A stretch of DNA of 64,000 nt from NCBI GenBank assembly GCA_036426205.1, contig CM071573.1, positions 78,297,219 to 78,361,218 on the forward strand. Reading direction: 5' to 3'. This document shows positions 40,459 through 51,979 of the stretch, in pieces (within the stretch, counting starts at the first letter, position 1; the number at the start of each line of letters is the position of its first letter). The translations under genes and the position numbers were made by a program. Origin of the DNA: Ascaphus truei (taxonomy: Eukaryota > Chordata > Amphibia > Anura > Ascaphidae). The notes under the pieces are model-generated. The model was given only the letters and a program-made list of their open reading frames with translations. It was not told where the DNA came from and did no database searches.

Positions 40459-40666
40459 CAGGGATGCTCAACTCCAGCCCCCAAGCCCCCCCAACGGGTC
40501 AGCTTTTAAAGGATATCCCTGCTTCAGCACAGTGGCCCAATCAGTCCATGCTTCAGCACAGGTGGCTCAATCTTTGACTGAGCCACTGTGCTGAAGCTGG
40601 GATATCCTTAAAACTTCACCTGTTGGAAGATGGGGGGGGGGGGGGGGGGAGATCTGAGGACTCCTG
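40459..40666. mobile_element. Foldback hAT-like MITE
   Basis: It begins CAGGGATGCTCAACTCCAG and ends near ACTCCTG, with inner arms CACAGGTGGCTCAATC and GAGCCACTGTGCTGAAG. A G run of 18 or more interrupts the right arm. The left arm contains a partial internal duplication. Confidence 0.8.
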
Positions 40667-40800
40667 TTTTAGCTGATTTCAAAATGATGAGCTTGGCTGT
40701 ATGTGGTGAAATGTCCATACTGCCAAGCTCATCCCTCTGTAAGGGTTAAATATCCAAGACTGTTTCACAAGCAGTGAGTTGAAATGTATTTAAGGCTGTA

Positions 40801-40826
40801 AAACACACAGACACCACACACACGCA

Positions 40827-40883
<57 letters not shown>
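40801..40883. repeat. (CA)n/(CACG)n microsatellite
   Basis: A CACG run is followed by a long CA run. Confidence 0.97.
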
Positions 40884-40885
<2 letters not shown>

Positions 40886-40889
40886 CACT

Positions 40890-41505
40890 GTTTACATGTG
40901 AGCTACTGAATAGTGCATTGTGGTGAAACCACAATTCCATTAAGGGTTTTATTGTTTTATTGGGGTAAAATCATGCAAATTAGTGTCATAATTTAAACAC
41001 AACCACATTGAATGGTGTAACACAGTAAAGAAAAATATGAATAGCCGGCAGTCCAGGTGACTTAGTGATACATGTAGTATTTATTTAAGTAACCAGATCA
41101 GAAATGCAACACAGTAACGGGCATAGGATTTTGAATCTGGGCCTATTTAGTACAGCTGGTACCTTCCTGCCCCCTCCTCAGTTTCAGGTAAATTAGGGTG
41201 AAGGTAAACTATACCTGTACAGTAAGTGGGTCTCTCACAATTTAAAATCCTAGTCATTTCTATAACTTTGACATTTAAAGCACTAATGGATCATATTAGG
41301 TTCTTCAACAAGATTCTTCGTCCAGTAGATAACATTAACTGAAATAAAATACAGGGGGTATGGTCAGATGGAAAAGGAAAATATAAAAGGTTTAGGGTTT
41401 GAGCCCAAAGCCCTAGAGAAAGAAACACAAAAAAAAGTGTGTCTCAAAACGGGGCATTAAACAAACCTGTGAAATGATTGGGTGGGGGGGGGTAGGGAGG
41501 GGAGG
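40890..41505. other. Intronic sequence, nothing identified
   Basis: AT-rich, with no gene or repeat recognised. Confidence 0.4.
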
Positions 41506-41510
41506 GAATA

Positions 41511-41835
41511 CAGGCATACCCCGGTTTAAGGACACTCACTTTAAGTACACTCGCGAGTAAGGACATATCGCCCAATAGGAAAACTCACGCATGCGCCTGT
41601 CAGCACGTCCTGAACAGCAATATCGGCTCCCTACCTGTACCGAACCTGTGCGCAAGCGGGGAGACTAGAGCCTGTTACACATGCGTTATTTATATCAGTG
41701 ATACACGTATATGACGATTGCAGTACAGTACATGCATCGATAAGTGGACAAAAAGGTAGTGCTTCACTTTAAGTACATTTTTGCTTTACATACATGCTCT
41801 GGACCCATTGCGTACATTAATGCGAGGTATGCCTG
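41511..41835. mobile_element. Tigger/pogo-type MITE (Tc1-mariner)
   Basis: The left end CAGGCATACCCCGGTTTAAG and right end GCGAGGTATGCCTG are inverted repeats, flanked by TA on both sides (41509-41510, 41836-41837). CAGGCATACC is the hallmark terminus of Tigger elements. At 325 bp it has no transposase. Internal CTTTAAGTACA words are repeated near both ends. Confidence 0.92.
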
Positions 41836-41839
41836 TACA

Positions 41840-42875
41840 TTCTGGGATGGAAAAGCTTTTCAGCAGAGATTATAGGGAAATAATTTAAAAAAGTTTGACG
41901 TTTGGAAAAGAGAATGGGAGCTTTGGAGTGAGGTTTAGGGAACAAAACGAGCAGAGGTGAAAGGAAAAAAGCAGGCCATGGAAAGGATTGTGCCGGATGT
42001 ATGTTCTGATGAACAGACAAAGTGGGTCCATTTTTCCTTATCCGCCACTAATTTGTATGTTACCCATGCACAGCCAAACTCGAGGTTTATACTTGTACTG
42101 GAAACAACCTCCTCTCAAAGCACAAATCAAAGCAGCTCCTGCAGCAGCCTTCTCTCTCCCTTTAAGCCAGGACTCAGCATGATCCCTCCTTTGTAAAACA
42201 AGGCAAGTGAAAGGAACAAAGGTCAGCACTGAAACGCTGCAAGAACCACCTGAAGTAACTGCAACCACAGACTGCAAAGAGCATGGCTCACCCCATCTCT
42301 CCTGCATAATATCCAGACAGAGCGGAGATGTCGCTCAATATAACAGTATATAAGGTCACTCCGACCCTTTCCTGGGCAGCCATGTGCAAGCACAGCACAG
42401 ATCTGCAAATTAAAGATGCATTATCTGCTACAGTATAACACAAACTGAGTTATTAGTAGGAGCAGAGAGGAGACGCTGACTTGTCTCCTAATCATTAGAG
42501 TGCATCTCCAATTCCCAAGCCAGGTAATGAAACATGCGTCATTCAGCTGAGCTGAAGTTACATTCTGCCCTCGTGTTGCCCAAATCAAACGTGGTTTCTG
42601 TCAGCAGTATTATCCGTCTCATTTATCTCAGTAAGGTTTCTGATTGTGCAACTTAGATTGGGTTGGAACAGAGTGTTCTCTAGATCTTGGAGAGATAAAT
42701 TTCCCAACTAACCATCATTTTTTAAAAAATATTTCTCAGTTTCCACCCCCCCTCACCTTTCAAAATGTCTAACATGAGTGTCGTTTTAATTGGAATATAA
42801 TGAATATGTTACTGCATTCTAAAGTGTCTATGATTAACCCAATTACTGTGTTAATTGTGTCACTGTTGGTGGTGA
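41840..42875. other. Intronic sequence, nothing identified
   Basis: No exon or recognisable repeat. Small frames near 41957-42307 lack support. Confidence 0.4.
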
Positions 42876-42880
42876 CTAAT

Positions 42881-43401
42881 TAGCGATGGGCAAAACTGTC
42901 AAAATCAGTTTTGCGGCATTTTCCGAGCTTTCCATTCAAAATCCATTCCGCGGTGTAAAATCTGTAGACGGATTGTTCCAGTTTCAATTGGTGCGGATTA
43001 ATCCATAACCGCCATTGGATACAATCTGCTGGTGAAGTTTAACAATATAATCCCCGGAATCCGCAATCTGCTGGAGAATTTCCCCAATCCAATCCGTGGA
43101 TTTAGCAAGCCACTGGTGGATTTTAAGAATCCAGTTGCGTGGATTGCACTCTTAAAATCCACCAGTGGTTTTCTAATTCCGCGGATTCCACAATCCGTTG
43201 GAGGATTTGATCCAATTGTATTGTTTGTGATAAAAAAACATTGTGTGTGTGGCGAGCACGTGCAATTTAAGTGAAACTTCTTTGTGTTTTGTCACTGAAA
43301 TTGTAATTATACTCTCAAAAGACTTTAATTCAATCAAAAACATCAAAATGCAATTTCAGTGACACACCACAAAGAAGTTTAACTTACAATGCGCGTGCTT
43401 G

Positions 43402-43475
<74 letters not shown>

Positions 43476-43642
43476 CCCTTTTTATTTTTCTGTGAACACG
43501 CCTGTAATTAGTATTGTTGGTGATAAAAAAAAAATTAAAAATCCGCAAAAGACAAGATCGCCCTTTTTGAGACGGATTCGCAGAAATCCGCGGACCAAAG
43601 GAACCGGACGATCTGAGGGGACACAAATCCGACCATCTCTAA
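42881..43642. mobile_element. Foldback DNA transposon-like element
   Basis: The outer ends TTAGCGATGGGC and GACCATCTCTAA are short inverted repeats. Inside, ACTGGTGGATTTTAAGAATC pairs with TTAAAATCCACCAGTGG (43108-43169), and GAGCACGTGCAATTTAAGTG pairs with CTTACAATGCGCGTGCTTGC (about 43253-43402). There is no coding capacity. The superfamily is uncertain, perhaps hAT-like. Confidence 0.72.
43403..43474. repeat. (CA)n microsatellite inside the foldback element
   Basis: About 35 CA units. The matching place in the other arm (about 43240-43252) has only a short GTGTGTGTGG. Confidence 0.97.
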
Positions 43643-43644
43643 CT

Positions 43645-44040
43645 GTAATGAAGAATTCTTTACACAAGAGCAAAGAATGTTCTTAATACCGATAAAGGGG
43701 AGGTAGATTTGTTTTAAGGACTTTTCTTTGGGTTGCATGTTGTGGATTCCCTGTTGCCTCCAGCATGGGATCTTCAGAGCCAAAGTATCATGGTACTGTA
43801 TGATCTAGTCCTACTGAACAAAACTCACAATACACTTCTGCTGTGAAAATGCTGCTACACTTCCTATATGAATAAATAGTGGTTTATGTCTGATTTCACT
43901 AGAGCCTAATTTGAGTCAAGAATGAATAAACCCTGTTTATGTAATAAAAACACTCATAAATACCACTGCTGCTACAAGTGGTAACCAACTTGCTGGATCT
44001 GTAGATTGAACTAAATATACAATACAATACGACTCTGCTG
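43645..44040. other. Intronic sequence, nothing identified
   Basis: AT-rich sequence without a recognisable feature. Confidence 0.4.
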
Positions 44041-44044
44041 TTTT

Positions 44045-44990
44045 AAATGTAATAAGACAAAGTTTCGAAGAAGCGTACATTGATATTACAAGGAACATTT
44101 ACGAGAATGCCACCTCAACCATTATATTCCATGATGATACAAGCAAGATGAAGTTCAGCAAGGGAGTGCGACAGGGAGACATCCTGTCAGCAAACGTTTC
44201 AAAGCAACAGGAAGAGATGTTCGACATTTAATTGGGAAGAAAAATAAAATCAAAATCAACAGTGAATACTTGAGTCACTTATTATTTGGAGACAACATTG
44301 TTATTTTTGCCATAAATCCAGAAGACCTCCAGCAATAAAATCAGAGAACTTGGCATAGAACGTAAGATGGTGGGCCTCTATATGAATCTCAGCAAGAGCA
44401 AAGTGATGTTCAACAAATGTCTGAACTCTGCAAAGATCTAAATAAATGGAATACAGCTATAAAAGTCAAAAACGATGGGCAGCAAGTATGATTGGATGAG
44501 AACCATTGGAATTAAACCAATAGGAGAATGAAGATGGGACGTAGCACATTTGGAAGAAACTAGACAGTCTTTCAAGGGTACCTTCCACTGCACCTCCAGA
44601 AGAAAGTGTTCGACCAGTGTATTCTGCCCGTGCTTGCGTACGGATGTTAAACTTGGAGCTTAAATGTGGAGATAATGAAAAAAAACTTCAGAGCGCACAA
44701 AATTAGTATGGAGAGATGTGTGTTGAGTATCGCCCAAAGAGCAAGGGAAAAGAATGAATGGGTTCAAATGAAACAAGTCTGTGATATCATCAAACGTGTG
44801 AAAAAAATTTAAATGGTAGTGGGCCAGACATATCACAAGAAGAAATTACCATAGTTGGACAAAGGTGGCTCTCAACTGGATTCCAATGAATATCAAAAAA
44901 CCAAGACAACAACCAAAAGTAAGATGAGGATTACATCAGATTTTTTTTTGAACAGCATGGAGAAGAGAGGCTTTTTAAATCGCAGTACCT
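44045..44990 (+). mobile_element. RTE-like LINE, dead 3' half
   Basis: Broken plus-strand frames show reverse transcriptase segments in order: AYIDITRNIYENATSTIIFH, KMKFSKGVRQGDILSA, then KINSEYLSHLLFGDNIVIFA (GDN where ADD is usual), GLYMNLSKSKVMFN, and the C-terminal SIAQRAREKNEWVQMKQVCD. Stops and frameshifts occur throughout. The element ends at a TA/TG microsatellite. RTE assignment rests on the order and wording of these motifs. Confidence 0.82.
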
Positions 44991-44991
44991 G

Positions 44992-45058
<67 letters not shown>

Positions 45059-45070
45059 TGTATATATACA
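44992..45070. repeat. (TA)n(TG)n microsatellite
   Basis: Alternating TA then TG tract at the 3' end of the RTE-like LINE. Confidence 0.97.
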
Positions 45071-45087
45071 CCTTTTGCTTGCTTCAT

Positions 45088-45195
45088 TCATTGTAACATC
45101 GCCGGAAGAAGAGATCAGTGTATCTCGAAAGCTCGCACAAATAAAAGCATTTCGTTAGCCACAGAACGGTATCATCTATTTAGTTTTTGATTATA
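45088..45195 (+). mobile_element. Penelope-like retroelement tail (second copy)
   Basis: Matches 210-345: CATTGTAACATCGCCGGAAG, CTCGAAAGCTCGCACAAATA, TTAGCCACAGAACGG. TA-rich microsatellites lie on both sides. Confidence 0.5.
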
Positions 45196-46280
45196 TATAT
45201 ATATATATAAATATATATAAATATATAAATAAAAATATATTGTTGGTGGGCCCAATAATGCATTATCTGAGTTGTCTAGTTATTACAGCTATCGACACTG
45301 TCCTACCATGAACCATGTAGAAATCAACCCCATAAATGTCTGTATGGCAGGGCTAAGTTAAGCCATACTTTGTATCAGAAGTAGAATTATGTGATGATAT
45401 TATTTGGTATCAATATACGTACAACACATTACTTTTCCAAAGCACACAACAGATGTTTTCTCTTTCACCAATGTCAGTCTCGGTTCCACCAGTTTTGCAG
45501 CCAGGAGATAATTATTATATTATAGAGAACCCCCGAAATGTCAACATCAAAAAACCGAACAGAATCAATGCAGCGTTGAAAACAAACCTCCCATTCTGCA
45601 TGTCCTTATTGCAGAGAGAAAGTCCTGAAAACCCACATGAACAGTGGAAATAGCCCTGACTGCGGTCAGGCTGGGAGATAATGGGACATTCCGCAGCTCA
45701 AAACCAGAGCAAATAAAAGCACCTCCCAAGCACCTGTACTTAGCATCATAAACTCAAGGGCAACTCCGACAGGCAGCAAGTGCAAACCCCAAACAGCATC
45801 CATAACACAGGGACTGGACCTGGCACCTCTGTGCCCCGGAGAGGAAGACTGTGGTACTCTTTCCAGAGAGCTGTGTGCAGAATCTGCCAGAGGGGCAGCA
45901 AATATACAGTATGTGCAGCTGGCAAGCAAAGGATTGCTGGCATTAGTGGTGTGTAATCAATCTCTATATATTAATATTAAAGATATATAGTAATTAAATA
46001 TATATATATAAAATATATATACCTAGAATATATAGTATATTGATATAATTATCATTAGGTAACACACACACACACACACACACACATATTTATATATTTA
46101 TACATATACACTTTTTTTCTCCCAGGTATAAACAATTAAATGGATTTTTTTTCAAAAGAACAAAGTCCTCCATGAGTAAGGGGTAACTCACAGGGTATCT
46201 TTTTTTCTCTGGGCTATATTAATTTTTTTTAAAAAATCTAAATATATGTTTTCAGAAAGTACCTGACACATCCTTTAGCA
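45196..46280. other. AT-rich intronic sequence
   Basis: Contains TA microsatellites near 45193-45240 and 45980-46035 and a CA run near 46062-46085. The frames near 45453-45929 have no recognisable domain. Confidence 0.5.
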
Positions 46281-46299
46281 GCTAAGGGGTTAACCCACG

Positions 46300-46950
46300 C
46301 GCGCTGCAGCCCCCTTTACTAGAAAGAGGTAATACCAACTCCATATTGCTCTCTCCCAGTGACATACAGTATGCAGAAGGAACGCGACAGGACAGCAGCA
46401 TGTCACGATAACAGACCCCCTTTGTATTACCCGCTGCCCCCCATCCCTCCCAGCTCTGCCCATGCCCCCCATCCCTCCCAGCTCTGCACATGCCCTCCCA
46501 GCTCTCCACATGCCCTCCCCCTGCGCACGGAATGATAGCCCGGGGAGAGCAGCTCCCCCTTCCTTACCCTCATCTTCTGCACCATGCACAGAAAGAGGAG
46601 TGATCCCGGGATACAGGGGGAGAGGGGTCCGCAGGCTGTGCTGTCTGCCTTCCCGCCAGGCTGGGTATGAATCGCTTCCTAGCAGGGTGAAGCCCCCTCC
46701 TGGCTGTGACGGGATCTGAGAGCTCAGCTCTCTGCCTCTAGCCCAGTTACATTGAAACTCCACACGCCAGGCTGGCTTCTTTGTAGCTGCTGCTGCTGCT
46801 GCTGTAATCCTTGCTGGGCCCGCCCTCTGCCTTTTTTGGAAACTCATGTTAGTACAACAGGTTGGACAAGTGGAAGATTCCCCTCCCCCTGATACTGCAG
46901 AAAACAGCAGCAGCACCCAGCCACAGTCAGGGTTCCCAGCATGAGTGCAT
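46300..46950 (-). promoter_or_regulatory. RASGEF1A: Candidate RASGEF1A promoter / 5' region
   Basis: A GC-rich block with a CTG-repeat tract (46785-46805), C-rich runs and a plausible donor-bearing exon stands out from AT-rich surroundings. It lies 12 kb upstream of the first coding exon on the same strand. No TATA box or start site can be fixed from the sequence. Confidence 0.45.
46568..46700 (-). other. RASGEF1A: Candidate RASGEF1A 5' exon
   Basis: On the minus strand, ATG at 46585 is followed by GTGCAGAAGATGAGG and a good donor GTAAGG at 46567. Spliced to the acceptor before 34449, it would read MVQKMRES directly in frame into MPQT. It is therefore either a 5' UTR exon or an N-terminal extension. 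The upstream (right) border at about 46700 is a guess. Confidence 0.5.
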
Positions 46951-49040
46951 CCGTGTGCTGACCTCAGGACAATGAAATATCATACATTTCGTCCAGTCAA
47001 TTCCATGGGCAGCTTTAGGATAATTTAGACCAAATAAATGCAATTGTAGTTAACTCCAGAAGTGACACAATCATAAAAGGGGAATGACATTTCCCTGCTT
47101 GCTTCTCCACCTGATTATTACTTGTATTTTGACTGTGACATAAATGTAAGAATATAATATCGAGGTACCTGTAACCTACGCCAGCATCCAAGACTAGCTG
47201 ATTTACACCAAATCGCATTTATTCAGAATCTATCTCACTCATTTTTACCATCTGATGTGTCAAAGACTTCAGTTGAGTCTCACTCATTGAAATCAGCAAA
47301 TTTCCATGAAAATTGCTTTTTTTTTTGGCGTCAGAATGCCCCATATCGCACCGATTTTGGGTCTTTAGAAGATGACAACTTTAAAACAAGCTCTTTTAGA
47401 GATTTTTCTTGGCCTAAATGTACATACGGCCCGTATTCTATATCTGCAGGAATGGCCATTCAGGACGTGTTGGGCCCAAAAACCTGTATTGAGGTGCATG
47501 TGGATGTTTTAATGAAAAACGGCCAGGCGGTCACTTTGGCTGATAAAGAATAATGGGCCTGTCCACTGGCATAGCCAGAATTGACTGTTGAAAGCTATTG
47601 TGACAATACCAAAGATACTTAATGGATGAACACGTGTCCAGCTGCATAATACAACTGGGTCAGGACTTATGACTCCAACACTTGTAACGTTGAAACTTTT
47701 TGATGAGTTAAGCTGGACGGATGTTGGATAATCCCATGTGAGAAAATGTTTGACATCCTTACACGCAATGAAATAACATCGCTGAATTCCACCACTACAG
47801 CTAAATCAATTATGCCACTTACTCGAGGATCTGTCATTGAATTATACCATACGTTTTAGCTACAACAAACGCGGCCAACTGATCTCAGACACTTACCAAA
47901 GTCATGATAGAAACTGGCAGAATAAGACGCCAGATGTCCCTTTAGAATGAAAAGGTTCCACATCAGGATACATGATTTACCATCTCAAAAAATGCACTTA
48001 TTCCCTGTGCCATGAACAAGATGACTAATGCACTTATTTATTGCTACAGTATTTATATGTCTAGCACTGGATTGTAAGCTGCTGGGCGCAGGCACTCCCT
48101 TCTACCTTTTGTGCCACTTTCATGTCTCAAAAACCTGTGATGTATTTGAGGTTTCTGATATTCTCAATTGTCTACATTTGGCTGTATCCTAAACTGTATG
48201 TATCCTCTCTGCTGTATAGTAATGGGTATATGGCTGTGGCTTTGTAGGGATGCATAGAAAATAAAATAATTATGAATATTATTAAGAAATAGTAACAATT
48301 TAAAGCTTGCAGGGAGCCTTGCAAAACCGAATACACAGAGTAGAATTAAACCGATTCAGTGCCAGTGCATGCTTTGGCACCGCAGGGGTTAGTGACTCAC
48401 TGAGGTTCTCTGCATTCTAAAATGTGATGCTTGAATTGACAGCACAGTGGTCTGTGCACTAAATACTGAATTACAACAACGTGCTAATTGAGTCACATTA
48501 TTAGTAACAGCCATGTTGTATTTTCCAAAGCTGAGTCACTAGGAGTTTGCAGTTTCTCAGCCCGAGCATGAAAACAGCTCAGGAGGATTGTCCTTCAAAG
48601 ATAGCGCCCACATGTCACGTGTACAAATAAAATAAGTACATATTATCAGATATTGCGCTGCCAGCTGCTGAAGGCTGTGCAGATTAGGGCATCGAAAAGG
48701 ATGCAGCGTTTGCAGCAACGGCCCTGCAAGGAAAGCACTGCGCCACTTTATACAGCAACCTGATGCAATGTGCCACAGACGCCTCTGTCAGGGAAGGGGT
48801 TAAACACTGGAGTAAAGTCTCATTATTTACTAGTTTCAAAAAGACCACGGTTTATTCATATTATGTCATTGATCTCATGCTGTTCCCTCATTGTACCGAG
48901 CGGCGGAATATGTTGGCGCTTGATAAATAAACGATAATCGTAATAATAATAACGAACGCTGTAAGAACAGCAAATAGGATGGTCTTTAAAAAAAGAATCC
49001 CTTTCTCATTACATAAAAAGCAATGGCCCAGATCAGCCTG
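46950..49040. other. Upstream spacer
   Basis: Contains SINE/L2-type tails at about 48065-48275 and 48880-48955 (GGCGCTTGATAAATAAACGA) and GGGGTTAA-motif copies near 48350-48395 and 48785. A 98-codon plus-strand frame at 47257-47553 has no recognised similarity or splice context. Confidence 0.45.
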
Positions 49041-49051
49041 ACAGTGATCCA

Positions 49052-49456
49052 TTAGGCCTCAGGCATGGTGCCTCGGGCCGCGCTGATCAGCGCTCCTGCT
49101 CTGCCTCGCCTGCTCAAACTGGAGTTTTTTTGTGTCCTGGCAGGCGAGGCAGTGAGCGCGCTTTGGGGCGGTGCATAGGCGGGGCGGAGGCGTGTCGGGA
49201 GGCGGATCGGAGGCGGGGCGGGAGGCAGGGCTAGTCCCTCGCTCCCATTGGATGTGAGCGGTCACGTGACCACTCCTCCGCTTCCCTGAGCGGCAAATTT
49301 TAAATTTGCCTGTCTCGCCAAAATACCTGAGCCTCTGCACGCATCCGCACGCATGCGGAAGCGGCTGCTAAAGCCGCGCTGATGACAGATGCAGGGGGTA
49401 AGTGCATCTGCTCAGCGTGGCTTAGTACGGCTCAGCTTAGTATGTCCCAGGCCTTA
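49052..49456. mobile_element. GC-rich hAT-like MITE
   Basis: The left end TTAGGCCTCAGGCATGG and the right end TGTCCCAGGCCTTA are inverted. Flanks GTGATCCA (49044-49051) and GTGACCCA (49457-49464) match at 7 of 8, a hAT-like target duplication. It is strongly CpG-rich. It resembles the element at 17086-17441. Confidence 0.82.
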
Positions 49457-49535
49457 GTGACCCAATAAGAGGTTTCCTGTACACTGTCCCCTGGTTATTT
49501 CAAAGCAAGGCAATGATGGAATGAAGTTATTATAG

Positions 49536-49701
49536 TGGGGGTTCTCAACTCCAGTCCTCAAGACCCCGCAACAACCTGTCAGGTTTTCAGGATATCCCAG
49601 CTTCAGCACAGGTGGCTCAATCAGTGGCTCAGTCAGAAGATGGGATATCCTGAAAACATAACAGGTTGTTGGGGGGGGGGCGGGGGGTTCTTGATCACCT
49701 G
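49536..49701. mobile_element. Foldback hAT-like MITE
   Basis: Eroded ends TGGGGGTTCTCAACTCCAG and GATCACCTG, with clear inner arms. A perfect 8-bp duplication TATTATAG flanks it (49528-49535 and 49702-49709). A G-run interrupts the right arm. Confidence 0.9.
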
Positions 49702-49709
49702 TATTATAG

Positions 49710-51340
49710 GGTTTAAATCCAAACAGTGGATGCCTGGATTCTGTACATCCACATACAGTATAGAACTAAGAGATCAAGGCCTTCGCCGTGAGACAGTTCA
49801 GCAAATATATCATCAATCCTTCAACTTCTCGAGCTAGCTGACGGTTCCGAGGTACAACCAATGAGAGCTGGAGAAGTACAATGGAACTCTCCTCTATTGG
49901 GCACACAGAAAGAGATACAAAAGGGTCAGCTGCTTGTCATTAGCTACAAGATTTGGGAATCAGATCCCTGGTACCTAGATATATGTGGACGGTCTGGTGT
50001 GTTATCTTGCTGTTTTACAGTGTTCTTGTTTTGCAATCCACATTGTGCTAAGATACAGACGATGCTGATGCTTATAAATGAAAGACAAAAAAAACCCAAA
50101 TGCTACATCCAATTGGGAATATCATGGGCCTGGGGTTCGAGCTGGGATTGTGCGTGTTTATAAATGAATGACGAGAATACCCACCCTGGCAGGGAAGGGG
50201 TTAACGAGAAAACGTCTTCTAACATCTCTTGAACTACGGGATTTCACAGGGGAGTTTTGGACGCAAAGTGGCAAGGGGGGGGGGAGAGGTGTGGGGGCGA
50301 GAAAGAGAGTGGGATAGAGAGGAAGAAAAGGAGGGGGCCCGGCCTTTCTAAATGGCAATATATTGCCACACTTTGAACAGAAAGAGGAACTACCTATGTA
50401 TCAACTGCAATGCAATTCCTCTTGTGATAGCTAAAGGGGAATTCTCAGGAGGACACATGTGGAGTTATTTTGGTCCCATTTTAGGAATCACCAAACTTTC
50501 CACTGACGGAATATCCCCAAATCCTCCCAGTGCCAACTGGTTAAAGTGCCACTGATAAAGTAGTGGCCTGTAATGTGGTTTAAAGGGAACCTAAGACTGA
50601 CAAACAAAGATACAAGTACAAGGCCTTATACCACGTCTAAAAAGGTTCAAATATTTACCAAATATCTTTAGAAAAACAGAGGGAACCGAGTAGAAATTAA
50701 GGGGTTCTGTTAAAGGGGGTATTTAATTAATCTGGGATTAGGGTTTTATCGCACGGAAACTCCCTTTGACGTCAATAGGTGTTTCTGGCCAATGGTGCCC
50801 TGATCAGCACTATCACGTGGAGCACAATTTAGCATCAGATTTATCAAAGAAAAAGTCCTATGTTGCTTTCAATACGATTTTTGAGGATAAAACATGTGCA
50901 GTTATGGTCCTGTTTTTTGCCCCCCCCCTTTAGCCATCTGAGAGACTGTGACACATAGCACCACATGGCCATGTGAATGGGCGTTAGGTGGTGGTAAAAT
51001 GTAGCACAAGTTAGTGAATATGAACCTAAGTGCTTGTAAATGAAACAAAAAACAGTAATCCTGTAATTGTAAAATCCCAAAAAGACCAAAGGACAACTGC
51101 AAGTTCTGTAGTTCTGGATGAAAAACATATTTCAGAAATTTTGCAAATTCTACTGATGTTCTGACAAAGTAGATTCTGGACAGGGATTCTGGGTCCCGAG
51201 GAAAACTAAATTGGCCAAGAATGAATGTCGCAATGAAATGCAACAAAACCCATATATGCCAATAAATTAAGCAAATAATTAACGCAATAACGGCAGAAGA
51301 GGGCTTTTATTATTTGTATTGCCTAACTCTCATTGTTTTA
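49710..51340. other. Upstream spacer, little identified
   Basis: Contains a GGCAGGGAAGGGGTTAA motif near 50188 and no gene. G-rich runs near 50274-50340. Confidence 0.4.
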
Positions 51341-51349
51341 TACATTTGC

Positions 51350-51351
<2 letters not shown>

Positions 51352-51426
<75 letters not shown>
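51352..51426. repeat. (CTAT)n microsatellite
   Basis: About 19 tetranucleotide units. Confidence 0.98.
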
Positions 51427-51429
51427 CAC

Positions 51430-51975
51430 ACGATATAGGATGAAAACAGAAAATTTGTTGGAGCAATGTGGAAAAAAGAGGCTTGCAAAAGCAGTACCTG
51501 GAAGACCGTTTAGTGAGGCCTTGATCCAGCAGTGGATCGACAAGGGCTAATGATGGTATATACTGTATATATATATATAAATATATATATATATCATGTA
51601 TGGATGTGTAACCGGGACCCTAAATCTGAAGACAATTCAGAAGCTTCAGACAAGTCAAAGAAGCATGGAGAGACGCATGCTGGGTCTCACCCGAAGAGGC
51701 AGGAAAAAGAATGAATGGGTTTCAAACCAAACTGACGTCTGTGACATTATTGCAAGGGGGAAGAAATTAAAATGGCAGTGGGCCACACATATCGCAAGAA
51801 AAAATGTCCATCGTTGGAAAAAATGGTACCCAACCAAAAGTAAGATGGGAGGATGGAATAATAAAATGTGTTGGAGCAACGTGGAGGGGAGAAGCTGCAA
51901 CTGCAGTACCCGGGAGATCATTGGGGAGGCCTTCATCCAGCAGTGGGCAGACAAGGGCTGAAGAGGATGATATAT
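51430..51975 (+). mobile_element. RTE-like LINE 3' ends, two nested or tandem pieces
   Basis: At 51590-51960 the frame reads MERRMLGLTRRGRKKNEWVS, then GKKLKWQWATHIARKNVHRW and FIQQWADKG, the C-terminus of RTE-type ORF2 proteins. A shorter piece at 51440-51550 ends similarly (EALIQQWIDKG). A TA-rich tract lies between them. Confidence 0.85.
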
Positions 51976-51979
51976 ATAT

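Larger units (their letters stand above)
34450..46567 (-). other. RASGEF1A: RASGEF1A 5' intron (about 12 kb)
   Basis: This spans from the acceptor of coding exon 1 to the proposed 5' exon. Much of it is repeats listed separately. No other exon with family similarity was found. Its right border depends on the tentative exon at 46568. Confidence 0.5.

Noticed and set aside
43384..43686. Thr-His or Cys-Val frames
   Set aside because: They derive from the CA microsatellite in a foldback transposon.
46290..46916. 208-codon minus-strand frame as an N-terminal RASGEF1A isoform
   Set aside because: It crosses a good donor at 46567 and is out of frame with the plausible ATG leading into the main protein; its length reflects GC richness.
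47257..47553. 98-codon plus-strand frame possibly an exon of an upstream gene
   Set aside because: No recognised family, no convincing acceptor and donor pair, and AT-rich surroundings.
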